A program made the translations under genes and the position numbers. The notes under the pieces were generated by a model. That model saw nothing but the letters and a program-made list of their open reading frames with translations, had not been told where the DNA came from and made no database searches. Shown piece after piece: positions 28,803 through 37,558 of a stretch of 64,000 bases of DNA (position 1 is the first letter of the stretch; every line of letters starts with the position of its first letter). The DNA is from Longimicrobiales bacterium (GTDB taxonomy: Bacteria > Gemmatimonadota > Gemmatimonadetes > Longimicrobiales > Gaopeijiaceae), in contig JAQWPM010000014.1 of the NCBI GenBank assembly GCA_029245345.1, positions 1-64,000 of the forward strand, given 5' to 3'.

Positions 28803-31024
28803 GAATCGAGCTCCAAGATCAAAGCGTTCGCCCCCCGGAGTCGGGTCCCCAGGATCCTGCCGATGCTCTTCTGGATCTTCATCGCGACTTGGGGACGTTC
28901 TTCACTGAGCTTGGAGAACGCATCAAACGTGAGTTCAAGCACCTCGAGTCGACCCGTGGCCCGCACGCCCGCGGCCCTGGGGAGTCCATCCAGTAGAGCC
29001 ATCTCGCCGAACACAGTCCCCTGAGACAACGTCGCGAGACGGCGACGTCGGGTACCACCTGGAATCGGGATGGACACATCCGCGTCTCCGCGGCACAAGA
29101 GATAGAGTGACCGACTCGTGTCGCCCTCCACGAAGACAAAGTCCTCGGGATCGAAGGTCCGGCGTTCCATGATCAGAGACAGAGCCTCAAGCTCGTCACC
29201 TGTAATCTCCCACGCCTCTCCGAAGTCTTCGAGCGTCCACCCATTCTTATGACTGTCCCCGGCTCCAAGCTTCATGAGGAGCCCTTCCTCGAAGTGTTCG
29301 AGGCCGGCATCCGAGCTCTCGAACATTCGAGCGGCAGGAACTCCGTTGAGCACCAGGTCCTCCGCGAGGTCCGAGTTGATCGTCCCCGGCTGGACATATC
29401 CGAACGCCAACGTCGTCCCGCGCGACCTCAGCCGTTCGAAGGTCTGCCCCAGGACCTTGAAGCCGGTCGCGTCAATCCCGCTCACGCGTTTCATATCCAG
29501 AAGCACGAACTCGGCGCCCTTGTCCGCCAGATCCTCCGCACGAGCCGCTAGGGGATCACACGATCCAAAGAAAATCATACCCTCGAGTTGGATCACCGCG
29601 ATCCGCTGCCCTTCCTCGACCAACAGGTCGGTCATGTACTGATCGCGCCGTTTGGTTGATCGGACCGTGCGGCCCGTCCGAACGCGCCGAATAGGGGAGC
29701 GACTCATCTGAGCGACGAAGACCAAGGCGGACAATGCGACCCCTGCCCCCACCGCGAAGACCAGCCCAGCGACGACTCCCACAGCAACAACGAACGCCAT
29801 CTGAGCGACCGCGACAATATTGTCTCGTCGGTCCTCTGCCTCTGTATTCAGCGCTTCCTTGATCTGATCGAAGCTCCACCGGTCGAAGAGCCCCGACGCG
29901 ATCACCATGATGAGACCGGCGATGGCCGCCTTCGGAATCATCGCGAGCGGCTGAGCGAGCAGCACGACCAATACGAGGACCGCTACCGCGTTCACCACAC
30001 CGGAAACACGGGTACGCCCACCGGCGCTGTGGTTCACCGCCGCTCGAGCCAAAATCCCCGAGGTCGTGAGTCCGCCGAAGAACGCCACTGCGGCCGATCC
30101 GATTCCCTGCCCGATAAGCTGGTTGTTCGCGTCGAACCGCTTGTCTGCAATGCTCTGGTACGTAACCAAAGTGATCAGCGCGGAGATGGAATCGAGCACG
30201 GCCATAGCCAGCGCACCGGAAATCACCGCGGCGAGAAGCGTGAAGTTGGCGCTGTCAGTAAAGGCACTCACAATGCCCGCGAAATAGGCTGGCGTCGGCA
30301 CAGCGGACGGTAAGGCGCCGAGGACGGGGCCCAACGGGACATCCCCTCCCACGAAATCGATCACGTGGTATAGGACCGTACCACTCACCAACGCGACGAC
30401 CGCAACGGCGGGCTTGGGCATGAACTTGCTGCCTTTCCAAGCCAATCCTGCAGTCACTGCCGCCACGAGCATGGTAGCTGGCTGGATCTGACCCAGGCCG
30501 CCCAGCAATTCGAGCGGTGACTGCTTCGAAACCCCGAGAAACGGCCAGAACTGTCCGTAGATCAGCAGGATGGCGGTCGTATTCCGAATGCCGGCTACAA
30601 CCGGATAGGGCATGAATTTGACCAGCCCGCCCACACGAAATGCACCAAGCAAAATTTGTACGCTTCCGCTGATCAGCACGGCCCCGAATGCCAACGAAAG
30701 CAGCAGGTTCGCGGACTCCGGGTTGGCCAAGTCGAATCGACCCGTGGCCAGCAATGACGCCAGCAGGGCAGCAAACGCCATGGACGTGGTCGCCTTCGGT
30801 CCGGAGATCATCCCCGGCGCGCCACCGAACAGTGCGGCCACTAGACCTGCAACTACGGAGGACAGCATGCCCGCCAGAATGCCCTGCCCAACGTATTCCG
30901 GACCGAGCGGGGCAAACGCGATGACGCCGGCTGCCACATTCCCGGTAATCGCCACGATCGCAGACGCAATACCTCCTGACAGGTCTCCGATCGCGATGCG
31001 GGTCTTAGGTGCGGCTTCCGGCAT
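28799..31024 (-). CDS. SulP anion transporter with STAS and cyclic-nucleotide-binding domains
   Basis: The 741-aa protein starts with a SulP/SLC26 membrane part (residues about 1-430; FGGAPGMISGPKATTSMAF, PYPVVAGIRNTTAIL). A STAS domain follows at about 475-590 (IAVIQLEGMIFFGS, VLLDMKRVSGIDATG with the usual D-x-T-G). A C-terminal cNMP-binding domain lies at about 620-735, whose cassette FGEMALLDGLPRAAGV keeps the ligand-binding Glu and Arg. Sulfate or bicarbonate import controlled by a cyclic nucleotide is the natural reading. It is translationally coupled to the sulfatase and divergent from the ATP-grasp/STELLO operon. Confidence 0.9.
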   Translation of the reverse strand: MPEAAPKTRIAIGDLSGGIASAIVAITGNVAAGVIAFAPLGPEYVGQGILAGMLSSVVAGLVAALFGGAPGMISGPKATTSMAFAALLASLLATGRFDLANPESANLLLSLAFGAVLISGSVQILLGAFRVGGLVKFMPYPVVAGIRNTTAILLIYGQFWPFLGVSKQSPLELLGGLGQIQPATMLVAAVTAGLAWKGSKFMPKPAVAVVALVSGTVLYHVIDFVGGDVPLGPVLGALPSAVPTPAYFAGIVSAFTDSANFTLLAAVISGALAMAVLDSISALITLVTYQSIADKRFDANNQLIGQGIGSAAVAFFGGLTTSGILARAAVNHSAGGRTRVSGVVNAVAVLVLVVLLAQPLAMIPKAAIAGLIMVIASGLFDRWSFDQIKEALNTEAEDRRDNIVAVAQMAFVVAVGVVAGLVFAVGAGVALSALVFVAQMSRSPIRRVRTGRTVRSTKRRDQYMTDLLVEEGQRIAVIQLEGMIFFGSCDPLAARAEDLADKGAEFVLLDMKRVSGIDATGFKVLGQTFERLRSRGTTLAFGYVQPGTINSDLAEDLVLNGVPAARMFESSDAGLEHFEEGLLMKLGAGDSHKNGWTLEDFGEAWEITGDELEALSLIMERRTFDPEDFVFVEGDTSRSLYLLCRGDADVSIPIPGGTRRRRLATLSQGTVFGEMALLDGLPRAAGVRATGRLEVLELTFDAFSKLSEERPQVAMKIQKSIGRILGTRLRGANALILELDS

Positions 31025-31104
31025 GAGGCTCAGGCAGTAGGAACAGTTAACACGACACGATAATGCTTCATGTGCAAAACCATAGCGAGAAGGGCCCTAA
31101 AATT

Positions 31105-31152
31105 CGTAACGTGTGCACGAGCAAGCTTTACTTGCTCGCCGCAGTCGTTACG
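31105..31152 (+). promoter_or_regulatory. Two-tier inverted repeat in the leader of the ATP-grasp/STELLO operon
   Basis: An 8-bp stem (CGAGCAAG / CTTGCTCG) with a 5-nt loop at 31118-31138 is enclosed by a second perfect 7-bp repeat (CGTAACG at 31105, CGTTACG at 31146). It lies 24 nt before the AAGGAG of the first gene. It could be an RNA leader element or a double operator for the divergent SulP gene. It has no T-run, so a simple terminator is unlikely. Confidence 0.55.
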
Positions 31153-31175
31153 TGGCCGGGTGGCCAATCTCTCTG

Positions 31176-31181
31176 AAGGAG
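31176..31181 (+). promoter_or_regulatory. Ribosome binding site fixing the ATP-grasp start
   Basis: AAGGAG stands 8 nt before GTG 31190. It selects this start over the in-frame ATG at 31070, which has no binding site and would place the palindromic leader inside the coding sequence. Confidence 0.7.
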
Positions 31182-31189
31182 TATCCCGC

Positions 31190-32518
31190 GTGGCGTCCTC
31201 CCCCTCCGCGACGGACCATCCGATCTGGTCCGGGCTAGACCGAGATTTCCACACCGCCCTTCTCGAAGAAGGTCGCACCCCAGAGGGCGAAGCCCTCCGC
31301 CACAAGGCGGAGGCGCGCTTCATGTTCGCCGAAGGTAAGCCTTTCCTGCTGGGGCCTGCCCAAATGGTGCGAGCTGAGCTGGCCGAGACACTCCGTTTGG
31401 TGACAAAGACCTACCACCGCGCCATCGAGATCATCGTGAAAGCGTCCGTCACCGACGAGCACGTTCGCAGTGCACTCTCCGCTCCACCCGCCTTGGCATC
31501 GGACCTCAAGGCCGACAGGGACCCCGCCAACTGCCGGGTGCACATCTGTCGCCTCGACCTGATGCCGGACCCGGCCGGCGGATTCTGGATTATTGAGACG
31601 AACGCGAATTGCCCCGGCGGCTTCGTCTTCTCGGGGATCTGCAACAGAGCGTGGCGAGAGTTCATGGAGAAACGGGGACACACGATGCCGCCGGCACTAG
31701 CTCATGAAGAGAAGGCATTCATGGCGAAGTGGTTTCTCAAGGTCATTGAGCAAGACACCGGCGCCCGGCCAGACTTCCTCGGCCTCATTCGAGAGGAAGG
31801 CGGCAACCGACTCGAGCTTGGAGACTTTGCGAAGCACCTCAACTGGGAAGGCGTGGGATGCGAAGAAGTAGATCCGCGAGAGATCAAGTACGACGGCCAA
31901 GGGCCGCCGAGTGCACGTGGTCGTGCGCTGACACACGCATATCAGAAGCTGGGAATACAGCCGTTCCAAAGGATGCGCCCCGAGTGTGAGCCCTTCGTTC
32001 AGGCGGTGCGAGATCGGGCGCTCTTCGTTCAGAACGGGCAGCGCGGCCGCTGGGTCGGTGACGACAAGTTGTGCCTCGCTGTGATGTCTGACCCAGATTT
32101 CAAACATCTATTCGACGAGACCGACTGGGACCTCCTTCAGAAGCACGTCCCGTGGTCACGTAGCGCTCGTTTACTCGATCCTCAGTGGTTGGACTTGGTG
32201 CGCAACGAACGGCATCGCTACGTGCTCAAGCGGGGTCTCGACACGCGCGGCCAAGGGGTGATTATCGGCACGGGAGTCGACGCCGACCGCTGGTCCGAGG
32301 CCCTCGATGTCGCCATCGCCGAAGGCTGGCTAGTCCAGGAATACCATCCGACCACGTGGATCGAGTACGACGTCGATGCCCCTGACCTCCAACGTCACGA
32401 CGTGGCACTGGGGGCTATCAACGGGGAACTCACCACGATGTTCATGCGGAGTTCGGGCGAACTGCGGGTGAACATGTCCCGCTCCGGGCGCATGCACCCG
32501 ATCTTCCTCGGGGGCTGA
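31190..32518 (+). CDS. Circularly permuted ATP-grasp ligase-like protein
   Basis: The 442-aa product carries IIETNANCPGG at about residue 134, the metal/ATP segment also seen in glutathionylspermidine-synthase-like and other permuted ATP-grasp enzymes. The C-terminal ATP-grasp half follows (RYVLKRGLDTRGQGVIIG, WLVQEYHPTTWIEY, FMRSSGELRVNMSRSG). Such enzymes activate a carboxylate as acyl phosphate and join it to an amine or thiol. The substrate is unknown. It begins a three-gene run with 4-nt and 2-nt gaps to a GT2 and a STELLO transferase, so it probably adds an amino-acid-like or acyl group to the glycan made there. Confidence 0.75.
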   Translation: MASSPSATDHPIWSGLDRDFHTALLEEGRTPEGEALRHKAEARFMFAEGKPFLLGPAQMVRAELAETLRLVTKTYHRAIEIIVKASVTDEHVRSALSAPPALASDLKADRDPANCRVHICRLDLMPDPAGGFWIIETNANCPGGFVFSGICNRAWREFMEKRGHTMPPALAHEEKAFMAKWFLKVIEQDTGARPDFLGLIREEGGNRLELGDFAKHLNWEGVGCEEVDPREIKYDGQGPPSARGRALTHAYQKLGIQPFQRMRPECEPFVQAVRDRALFVQNGQRGRWVGDDKLCLAVMSDPDFKHLFDETDWDLLQKHVPWSRSARLLDPQWLDLVRNERHRYVLKRGLDTRGQGVIIGTGVDADRWSEALDVAIAEGWLVQEYHPTTWIEYDVDAPDLQRHDVALGAINGELTTMFMRSSGELRVNMSRSGRMHPIFLGG

Positions 32519-32522
32519 CACA

Positions 32523-33263
32523 GTGGCAGCCGTCTTCGAGTCTCTAACAGCCGTACTTCCCACGTTGGACGAGACGCATTCCCTCACGCATACCGTCGAC
32601 GTGCTCGTCGGAGACCTCCGTGCGGAACTGATCCAAATCCTAGTGATCGTATGTGATCGAACAACGGAAGGCGCGCTGTCGCACATCGATGCAGCGGTCG
32701 AGAAGTACCCAGACCTGGTCAGTGTGCATTGGCAGGACAAGCCATTCTTCGGCGGGGCCATCCTCAAGGCGTTCCAAGTCTCGACGGGCAGCCACACGAT
32801 GCTCATGGCTCCGGATCTCGAAACCAAGCCAGAGGACGCCCACGTGCTCGTGGCCGCAGCGAAGGAGCACCCAGACGCCGTGATCACGGCTTCGCGTTGG
32901 GCGGGTGGGGGCTTCGAGGGGTACAACAAGGTCAAGCTGGTCGCGAATTGGGTCTTCCAAAAAAGCTTCGCGATCTTGTACGGGGTAAAGCTCACCGACA
33001 TGACCTTTGGGTATCGAATTTTGCCCACACACCTCACCAAGACTATTAAGTGGGAAGAGGCCAGGCACCCGTTCGTCCTAGAAACAATCGTGAAACCGCT
33101 GCGACTCGGTGTAAGGGCCGTCGAGGTGCCTACGTCTTGGAAGGCGCGGGTAGAAGGTGAGTCGGTGAACCCGTTCATGCGTAACTTCGAGTACTTCAGA
33201 CCGGGCTTCAAAACCCGATTTATGAACCGCGACGACATTGTCAAGTCGGACGAGCCAGAGTAG
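32523..33263 (+). CDS. GT2-family glycosyltransferase (dolichyl-phosphate-mannose-synthase-like)
   Basis: The 246-aa protein has a GT-A fold start (TAVLPTLDETHSL), the acidic DLETKPED at the usual DxD position and TASRWAGGG. It also has the DPM-synthase-like helix (KVKLVANWVFQKSFAILYGVKLTDMTFGYRILP). There is no C-terminal membrane domain. It most likely transfers a sugar from a nucleotide donor to a lipid carrier or small acceptor. It starts with GTG 4 nt after the ATP-grasp stop and ends 2 nt before the STELLO-like start. Confidence 0.8.
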   Translation: MAAVFESLTAVLPTLDETHSLTHTVDVLVGDLRAELIQILVIVCDRTTEGALSHIDAAVEKYPDLVSVHWQDKPFFGGAILKAFQVSTGSHTMLMAPDLETKPEDAHVLVAAAKEHPDAVITASRWAGGGFEGYNKVKLVANWVFQKSFAILYGVKLTDMTFGYRILPTHLTKTIKWEEARHPFVLETIVKPLRLGVRAVEVPTSWKARVEGESVNPFMRNFEYFRPGFKTRFMNRDDIVKSDEPE

Positions 33264-33265
33264 AC

Positions 33266-34180
33266 ATGTCCAAAGTCATCGTCACCACCACGATCAATCC
33301 GCCCACTGAAGCGCTGCAGAAGTTCGCGGCCATGCCGGAGTGGCAGCTCGTTGTCATCGGGGACAAGAAGACCCCGACCGACTTCCATATCGATGGCGCG
33401 ATCTATGTCACGCCAGACGAACAGGAGAAATACGACCCCGAATTGTCGGAAGCACTCGGCTGGAACGTGGTTGAGCGCCGGAACTACGGCTTCTTATGGG
33501 CCAAGGACATGGGAGCCCAGGTCGTGGCCGTCGTCGACGACGACAATGTGCCGTTGGAAAACTGGGGCAAGCAGGTCTTCGTTGGGCAAGAAGTCGAGGT
33601 GGACTACTACGAGACAGACAAGCTCGCGTTCGATCCGGTCGCGGTAACGGAGCACAGTCACCTGTGGCACCGCGGATATCCGCCCCAATTGCTCGCCGAA
33701 CGAGATTTTGGCGAGCCACAGCGGAAGATCGTCACACCGGATGTTCAGGCAGACTTCTGGAACGGGGATCCGGACATCGACGCGTTCTGCCGCATGCAAT
33801 TCAAACCGGACGTCGTCTTCGACGCCTCACGCTTCCCACTCGCATCGAACAAGGTCGGGCCGTTCAATTCACAGAACACCTTTGTCAGTCCGGATTGGCT
33901 CGGAGAGTATTTCCTCTTCCCGCACGTCGGGCGCTTCATCGACATCTGGACGGCTTACTACGTGCAGTCGCGTGGCGCGACCCTGATTTATGGACCGCCC
34001 ACGGTCAGGCAGGACCGTAACGTCCACGACCTGACGCGCGACCTTGCGGCCGAATTCGTCGGATACGAGCACACGCTGGCGCTCCTCCAGCGCCTGGAGG
34101 ACGATCCCATGGCGATCTTCGATTTCATGCCAGAACGGGCCGGCGTGGCGTACCGCGCCTACCGGAAACACTTCGAGTAG
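33266..34180 (+). CDS. STELLO (DUF288)-like glycosyltransferase
   Basis: The 304-aa protein matches the STELLO/DUF288 pattern: LVVIGDKKTPTDF near the N-terminus, GAIYVTPDEQ, then RRNYGFLWAKDMGAQVVAVVDDDNVP with the acidic metal site. Plant STELLO proteins are Golgi glycosyltransferase-like proteins needed for cellulose-synthase assembly. Bacterial and algal homologues are mostly uncharacterised. There is no membrane helix here, so it should be cytoplasmic. The tight operon with a GT2 and an ATP-grasp ligase points to a small dedicated glycan pathway. The product is unknown. Confidence 0.78.
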   Translation: MSKVIVTTTINPPTEALQKFAAMPEWQLVVIGDKKTPTDFHIDGAIYVTPDEQEKYDPELSEALGWNVVERRNYGFLWAKDMGAQVVAVVDDDNVPLENWGKQVFVGQEVEVDYYETDKLAFDPVAVTEHSHLWHRGYPPQLLAERDFGEPQRKIVTPDVQADFWNGDPDIDAFCRMQFKPDVVFDASRFPLASNKVGPFNSQNTFVSPDWLGEYFLFPHVGRFIDIWTAYYVQSRGATLIYGPPTVRQDRNVHDLTRDLAAEFVGYEHTLALLQRLEDDPMAIFDFMPERAGVAYRAYRKHFE

Positions 34181-34262
34181 AAGTCAGCTCACAGGTAGTG
34201 CGCCCGCCAGGGGGGGCCAGTTAGAATCCGAAATCCTCCCGGGACTCGAAACAGGCTATCGC

Positions 34263-35945
34263 ATGCGCTTTCAGAAACTTTCCGCAGTCGTTCTCGCCGC
34301 CGCTCTGGTAGCGGCCGCCACTCCTGACTTCAGTGCGGCTCAGAACGTCCGGCAATCCGGGCGCTCGAATACCGGAATGGTCTCCGCGGCTCACCCCATG
34401 GCGACCGAGGCCGGCGTGAAGATCCTCGAGATGGGCGGGAATGCCGCCGACGCCGCTGTGGCCGCCGGCTTCGCGATCGCGGTCGTCGAACCGACCATGA
34501 ACAGCATTGGGGGCCGCAACCAGATCTTGCTGCGGACTGCAGAGGGTGAATTCCACGGCATCGATGGGACGACGCAGGCGCCGTTTGACTACGACTACGA
34601 GACCGCCCCCCAGGCCGGCTACGGATATGCCGTGATCGCCGTGCCCGGAGCGCTGGCAGGACTGCTCAAGCTCCACGACGAACACGGTTCTCTCCCGCTG
34701 GCTAGCCTGATGGCGGCGGCGATCGACTATGCGGAGAACGGCTTCAGAGTTCTTCCAGCCGACGCCGCCCGTCAAATGTTCGGGATGGAACAGGCCATGG
34801 AGTTTCCTGGCACAGCTAAGGCCTACTACCGCGGGAACGGCACGCCCCACCAGGCCGGCGACCTCCTGCGGCAACCGGATTACGCCAACACTCTCCGCAA
34901 GATCGCCGAGGGCGGGCGGGAGCTCTTCTATGAAGGAGAGATGGCCGAAACGATGGCTGCGGACCTCGCAGCTCACGGCAGCGCCGTCACTCTGGAGGCG
35001 TTTAGGGAATACGTGGCTGAGGACAGTCGCATCGTCCGGGGCAGCTACCGGGGGTATGACCTCATCGGAACCGATATACCAGCAGCAGGCGTGCTCTCGA
35101 TTCAAGCTCTCCAAATCATGGAAAACTTCGACCCGTCTTCGATGTCCGAAGCGGAATGGTTCGCCATCACCGGGCAGGCTCTGAGCTTCGCCTCGCGTGA
35201 GTTGAGAACGCTTGGCCCGGACAGCGCGACCACGCGTGCGATCTCAAAGGAATGGGCTACGCGGATGGCGGAGGAAATCGCAGCTCCAGCCATGGGCGAC
35301 CGACCTGACTCCGAAGCCACGCCGATGGGGGAGAGCCCGTTGCCCCCCCTCGCCGACCGTGGGGATAACTTCGGCGGCCATACGACTCATCTAGCGACCG
35401 CTGACGAAAACGGGATGTTCGTTTCTCTGACACAGACACTCGGACCGAACATGGGCTCGAAAGTCGTGACGCCGGGGCTCGGCTTTCTCTACGCGTCGAC
35501 ATTGGGTGGGTACTTGGGACGGATGGAGGCCGGTGACCGTGCCCGTTCGAACATTAACCCGTTCATGGTTATGAAAGACGGAGAGGTTGTTCTCGCACTC
35601 GGCGCTGCCGGCGGTGGCTTGATTCCCCCGGCGGTCGTCCACGCGATCACGCGCGTGATCGACTTCGGCATGTCTCTCCCCGACGCACTTGCTGAACCCC
35701 GCGTCGCAGGTGCCCGTGGCGGCGGCTTCAACGCCGAAACGAGTCCCGACATCGGATGGACCGATGCCGAACTCGAACAAATGAGAGCCCTTGGCATCGA
35801 CATCAACCCACAGCCACAAAGCGGCGCCTTCGGCCGTGTGCACGGAATCCAGTACGACCCGGAGACCAACACTTGGATCGGCGCAGCCGATCCCGATTGG
35901 GAAGGGAGCGCCCGCGGACCGGCGGCCCGCCGTCCCGGTAACTGA
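34263..35945 (+). CDS. ggt: Gamma-glutamyltransferase
   Basis: The 560-aa precursor has a signal peptide (MRFQKLSAVVLAAALVAAATPDFSAAQ) and the family start (GMVSAAHPMATEAGVKILEMGGNAADAA). The self-cleavage site GGHTTHLAT puts the catalytic Thr near residue 374, followed by VSLTQTLG and LALGAAGGG. It splits gamma-glutamyl bonds, for example in glutathione, in the periplasm. The start was moved to the signal peptide. The longer frame from 34044 overlaps the STELLO gene. The AbgB-like M20 amidohydrolase follows 51 nt downstream, and both act on glutamyl amides. Confidence 0.92.
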   Translation: MRFQKLSAVVLAAALVAAATPDFSAAQNVRQSGRSNTGMVSAAHPMATEAGVKILEMGGNAADAAVAAGFAIAVVEPTMNSIGGRNQILLRTAEGEFHGIDGTTQAPFDYDYETAPQAGYGYAVIAVPGALAGLLKLHDEHGSLPLASLMAAAIDYAENGFRVLPADAARQMFGMEQAMEFPGTAKAYYRGNGTPHQAGDLLRQPDYANTLRKIAEGGRELFYEGEMAETMAADLAAHGSAVTLEAFREYVAEDSRIVRGSYRGYDLIGTDIPAAGVLSIQALQIMENFDPSSMSEAEWFAITGQALSFASRELRTLGPDSATTRAISKEWATRMAEEIAAPAMGDRPDSEATPMGESPLPPLADRGDNFGGHTTHLATADENGMFVSLTQTLGPNMGSKVVTPGLGFLYASTLGGYLGRMEAGDRARSNINPFMVMKDGEVVLALGAAGGGLIPPAVVHAITRVIDFGMSLPDALAEPRVAGARGGGFNAETSPDIGWTDAELEQMRALGIDINPQPQSGAFGRVHGIQYDPETNTWIGAADPDWEGSARGPAARRPGN

Positions 35946-35996
35946 ACCCGCTGACTCGACTTCAACGATCCGACCGACCAGACACGAGAACCTGAC

Positions 35997-37454
35997 ATGA
36001 GACGCAAAATTCTATTCACAGTGGCGGCCCTCGCCTTCCCGACCTTGGCCTCGGCTCAAGACGGAAAACAGATGGTCAGCGACTTCATCGACCAGAACGC
36101 CATGGCGTACGGCGATATCGCTCAAGAGATCTGGGACTTCGCCGAATTGGGGTACCTGGAGGAACAGAGTTCAGCCCTCCTCCAAGTGACCCTGCGTGAC
36201 GCAGGCTTCGAAGTCGAGGTCGGAGTAGCGGGAATCCCCACCGCGTTCGTGGCCACGTTCAAGACTGGAGATGGTCCAGTGATTGGAGTCCTGGCGGAGT
36301 TCGACGCACTTCCAGGAATCACCCAAGACCGCCAGCCGGTCCGTGCCCCCATCGACAGCAAGCCGGCGGGACATGCCTGTGGCCACCACTTGTTTGGCAC
36401 GGGATCGGTCGCTGCAGCCATTGCTACCAAGGAGTGGATGGAGTCCACGGGACAGCAGGGCGAGATCCGGCTGTACGGCACGCCGGCAGAAGAAGGTGGA
36501 GCCGGGAAAGTCTACATGGTTCGCGAAGGTCTCTTCGACGACGTGGACGTCGTGCTCCATTGGCACCCCAGTTCTCAGAATGCGGCGGGCGCGAGCAGCA
36601 CCTTGTCGAACAAGTCGGCCAAGTTCCGCTTCAGCGGTATCTCCGCGCACGCGGCCGGTGCACCGGAGCGGGGCCGTTCGGCCCTGGATGGTGTCGAGGC
36701 CATGAACCACATGGTCAACATGATGCGTGAGCACGTCCCACAAGAAACGCGCATCCACTACGTGATTACATACGGCGGCGCCGCCCCGAACGTGGTGCCG
36801 GACTTCGCTGAGGTCTTCTACTACGTCCGCAACCCGGATCCGGCCAACGTGAAGTCCATCTTTGAGCGCGTCGCGAAGGCGGCTGAGGGCGCGGCACTCG
36901 GCACAGGGACGACCATGGAGTACGAGGTCATCCACGGGCTGTACAACATGCTCCCAAACGTGGCACTCCAAGAGACCATGCACGCCAATCTCGAACGGGT
37001 AGGTGGCGTGTACTACGACGACCAAGAATGGACGTTCGCGGAGCTCATCAAGGAAACACTCCCCGCTGACGGGCCATCGCTCGAGACAGCGGCCGAAATC
37101 CAGCCGTTCTTCGTCACAGAAGAGGGCAGCGGCGGCTCCACGGACGTTGCTGACGTCAGTTGGATGGTCCCGACGGGTGGCATGGGTGCTGCGACCTGGG
37201 TGCCGGGCACCTCAGCGCACTCCTGGCAGGCGATCGCCGCGGGCGGCACCGGCATCGGAGACAAGGGCATGATCGTAGCAGCGAAGACCCTCGCTATGAC
37301 CGCTATCGATCTCTTCACAAACCCCGACCTGATCGAGGCCGCGAAGACCGAGCACACAGATCGTATCCCGGAAGGCTGGGTGTATGAGCCCCTCCTCGGG
37401 GATCGCGACCCTCCGCTCGACTACCGTAAGCCAGCCGGCCCGGGAGGCAACTGA
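35997..37454 (+). CDS. Secreted M20 amidohydrolase, AbgB/p-aminobenzoyl-glutamate hydrolase type
   Basis: The 485-aa product has a signal peptide (MRRKILFTVAALAFPTLASAQ), IGVLAEFDALPG with a metal-binding Asp, GHACGHHLFG with conserved metal-ligand Cys/His, TPAEEGGAGK with the catalytic Glu, and the dimerisation lid. It matches M20D carboxypeptidases of the AbgB group, which cleave p-aminobenzoyl-glutamate or other N-acyl amino acids. A second member of the group lies at 60314-61951. A strong terminator follows at 37501. Confidence 0.88.
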   Translation: MRRKILFTVAALAFPTLASAQDGKQMVSDFIDQNAMAYGDIAQEIWDFAELGYLEEQSSALLQVTLRDAGFEVEVGVAGIPTAFVATFKTGDGPVIGVLAEFDALPGITQDRQPVRAPIDSKPAGHACGHHLFGTGSVAAAIATKEWMESTGQQGEIRLYGTPAEEGGAGKVYMVREGLFDDVDVVLHWHPSSQNAAGASSTLSNKSAKFRFSGISAHAAGAPERGRSALDGVEAMNHMVNMMREHVPQETRIHYVITYGGAAPNVVPDFAEVFYYVRNPDPANVKSIFERVAKAAEGAALGTGTTMEYEVIHGLYNMLPNVALQETMHANLERVGGVYYDDQEWTFAELIKETLPADGPSLETAAEIQPFFVTEEGSGGSTDVADVSWMVPTGGMGAATWVPGTSAHSWQAIAAGGTGIGDKGMIVAAKTLAMTAIDLFTNPDLIEAAKTEHTDRIPEGWVYEPLLGDRDPPLDYRKPAGPGGN

Positions 37455-37500
37455 GCGGAGCGCGAACCACCAAAACCGACGCCGGAATCCGGCCGTAGGG

Positions 37501-37543
37501 ACGACCGTGGCAGGCACCTAGCCTGCGGCGGTCGTTTCATTTT
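37501..37543 (+). terminator. Rho-independent terminator after the ggt-M20 operon
   Basis: The arms ACGACCG-GCAGG and CCTGC-CGGTCGT pair around a two-base mismatch with a 7-nt loop. They are followed by TTTCATTTT. The spacing from the M20 stop codon is 46 nt. Confidence 0.75.
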
Positions 37544-37558
37544 GGGTGGGATGGGTGA

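Noticed and set aside
27402-29024. 540-codon plus-strand frame opposite the sulfatase
   Set aside because: Antisense to the sulfatase and the end of SulP; its sequence is compositional and has no binding site.
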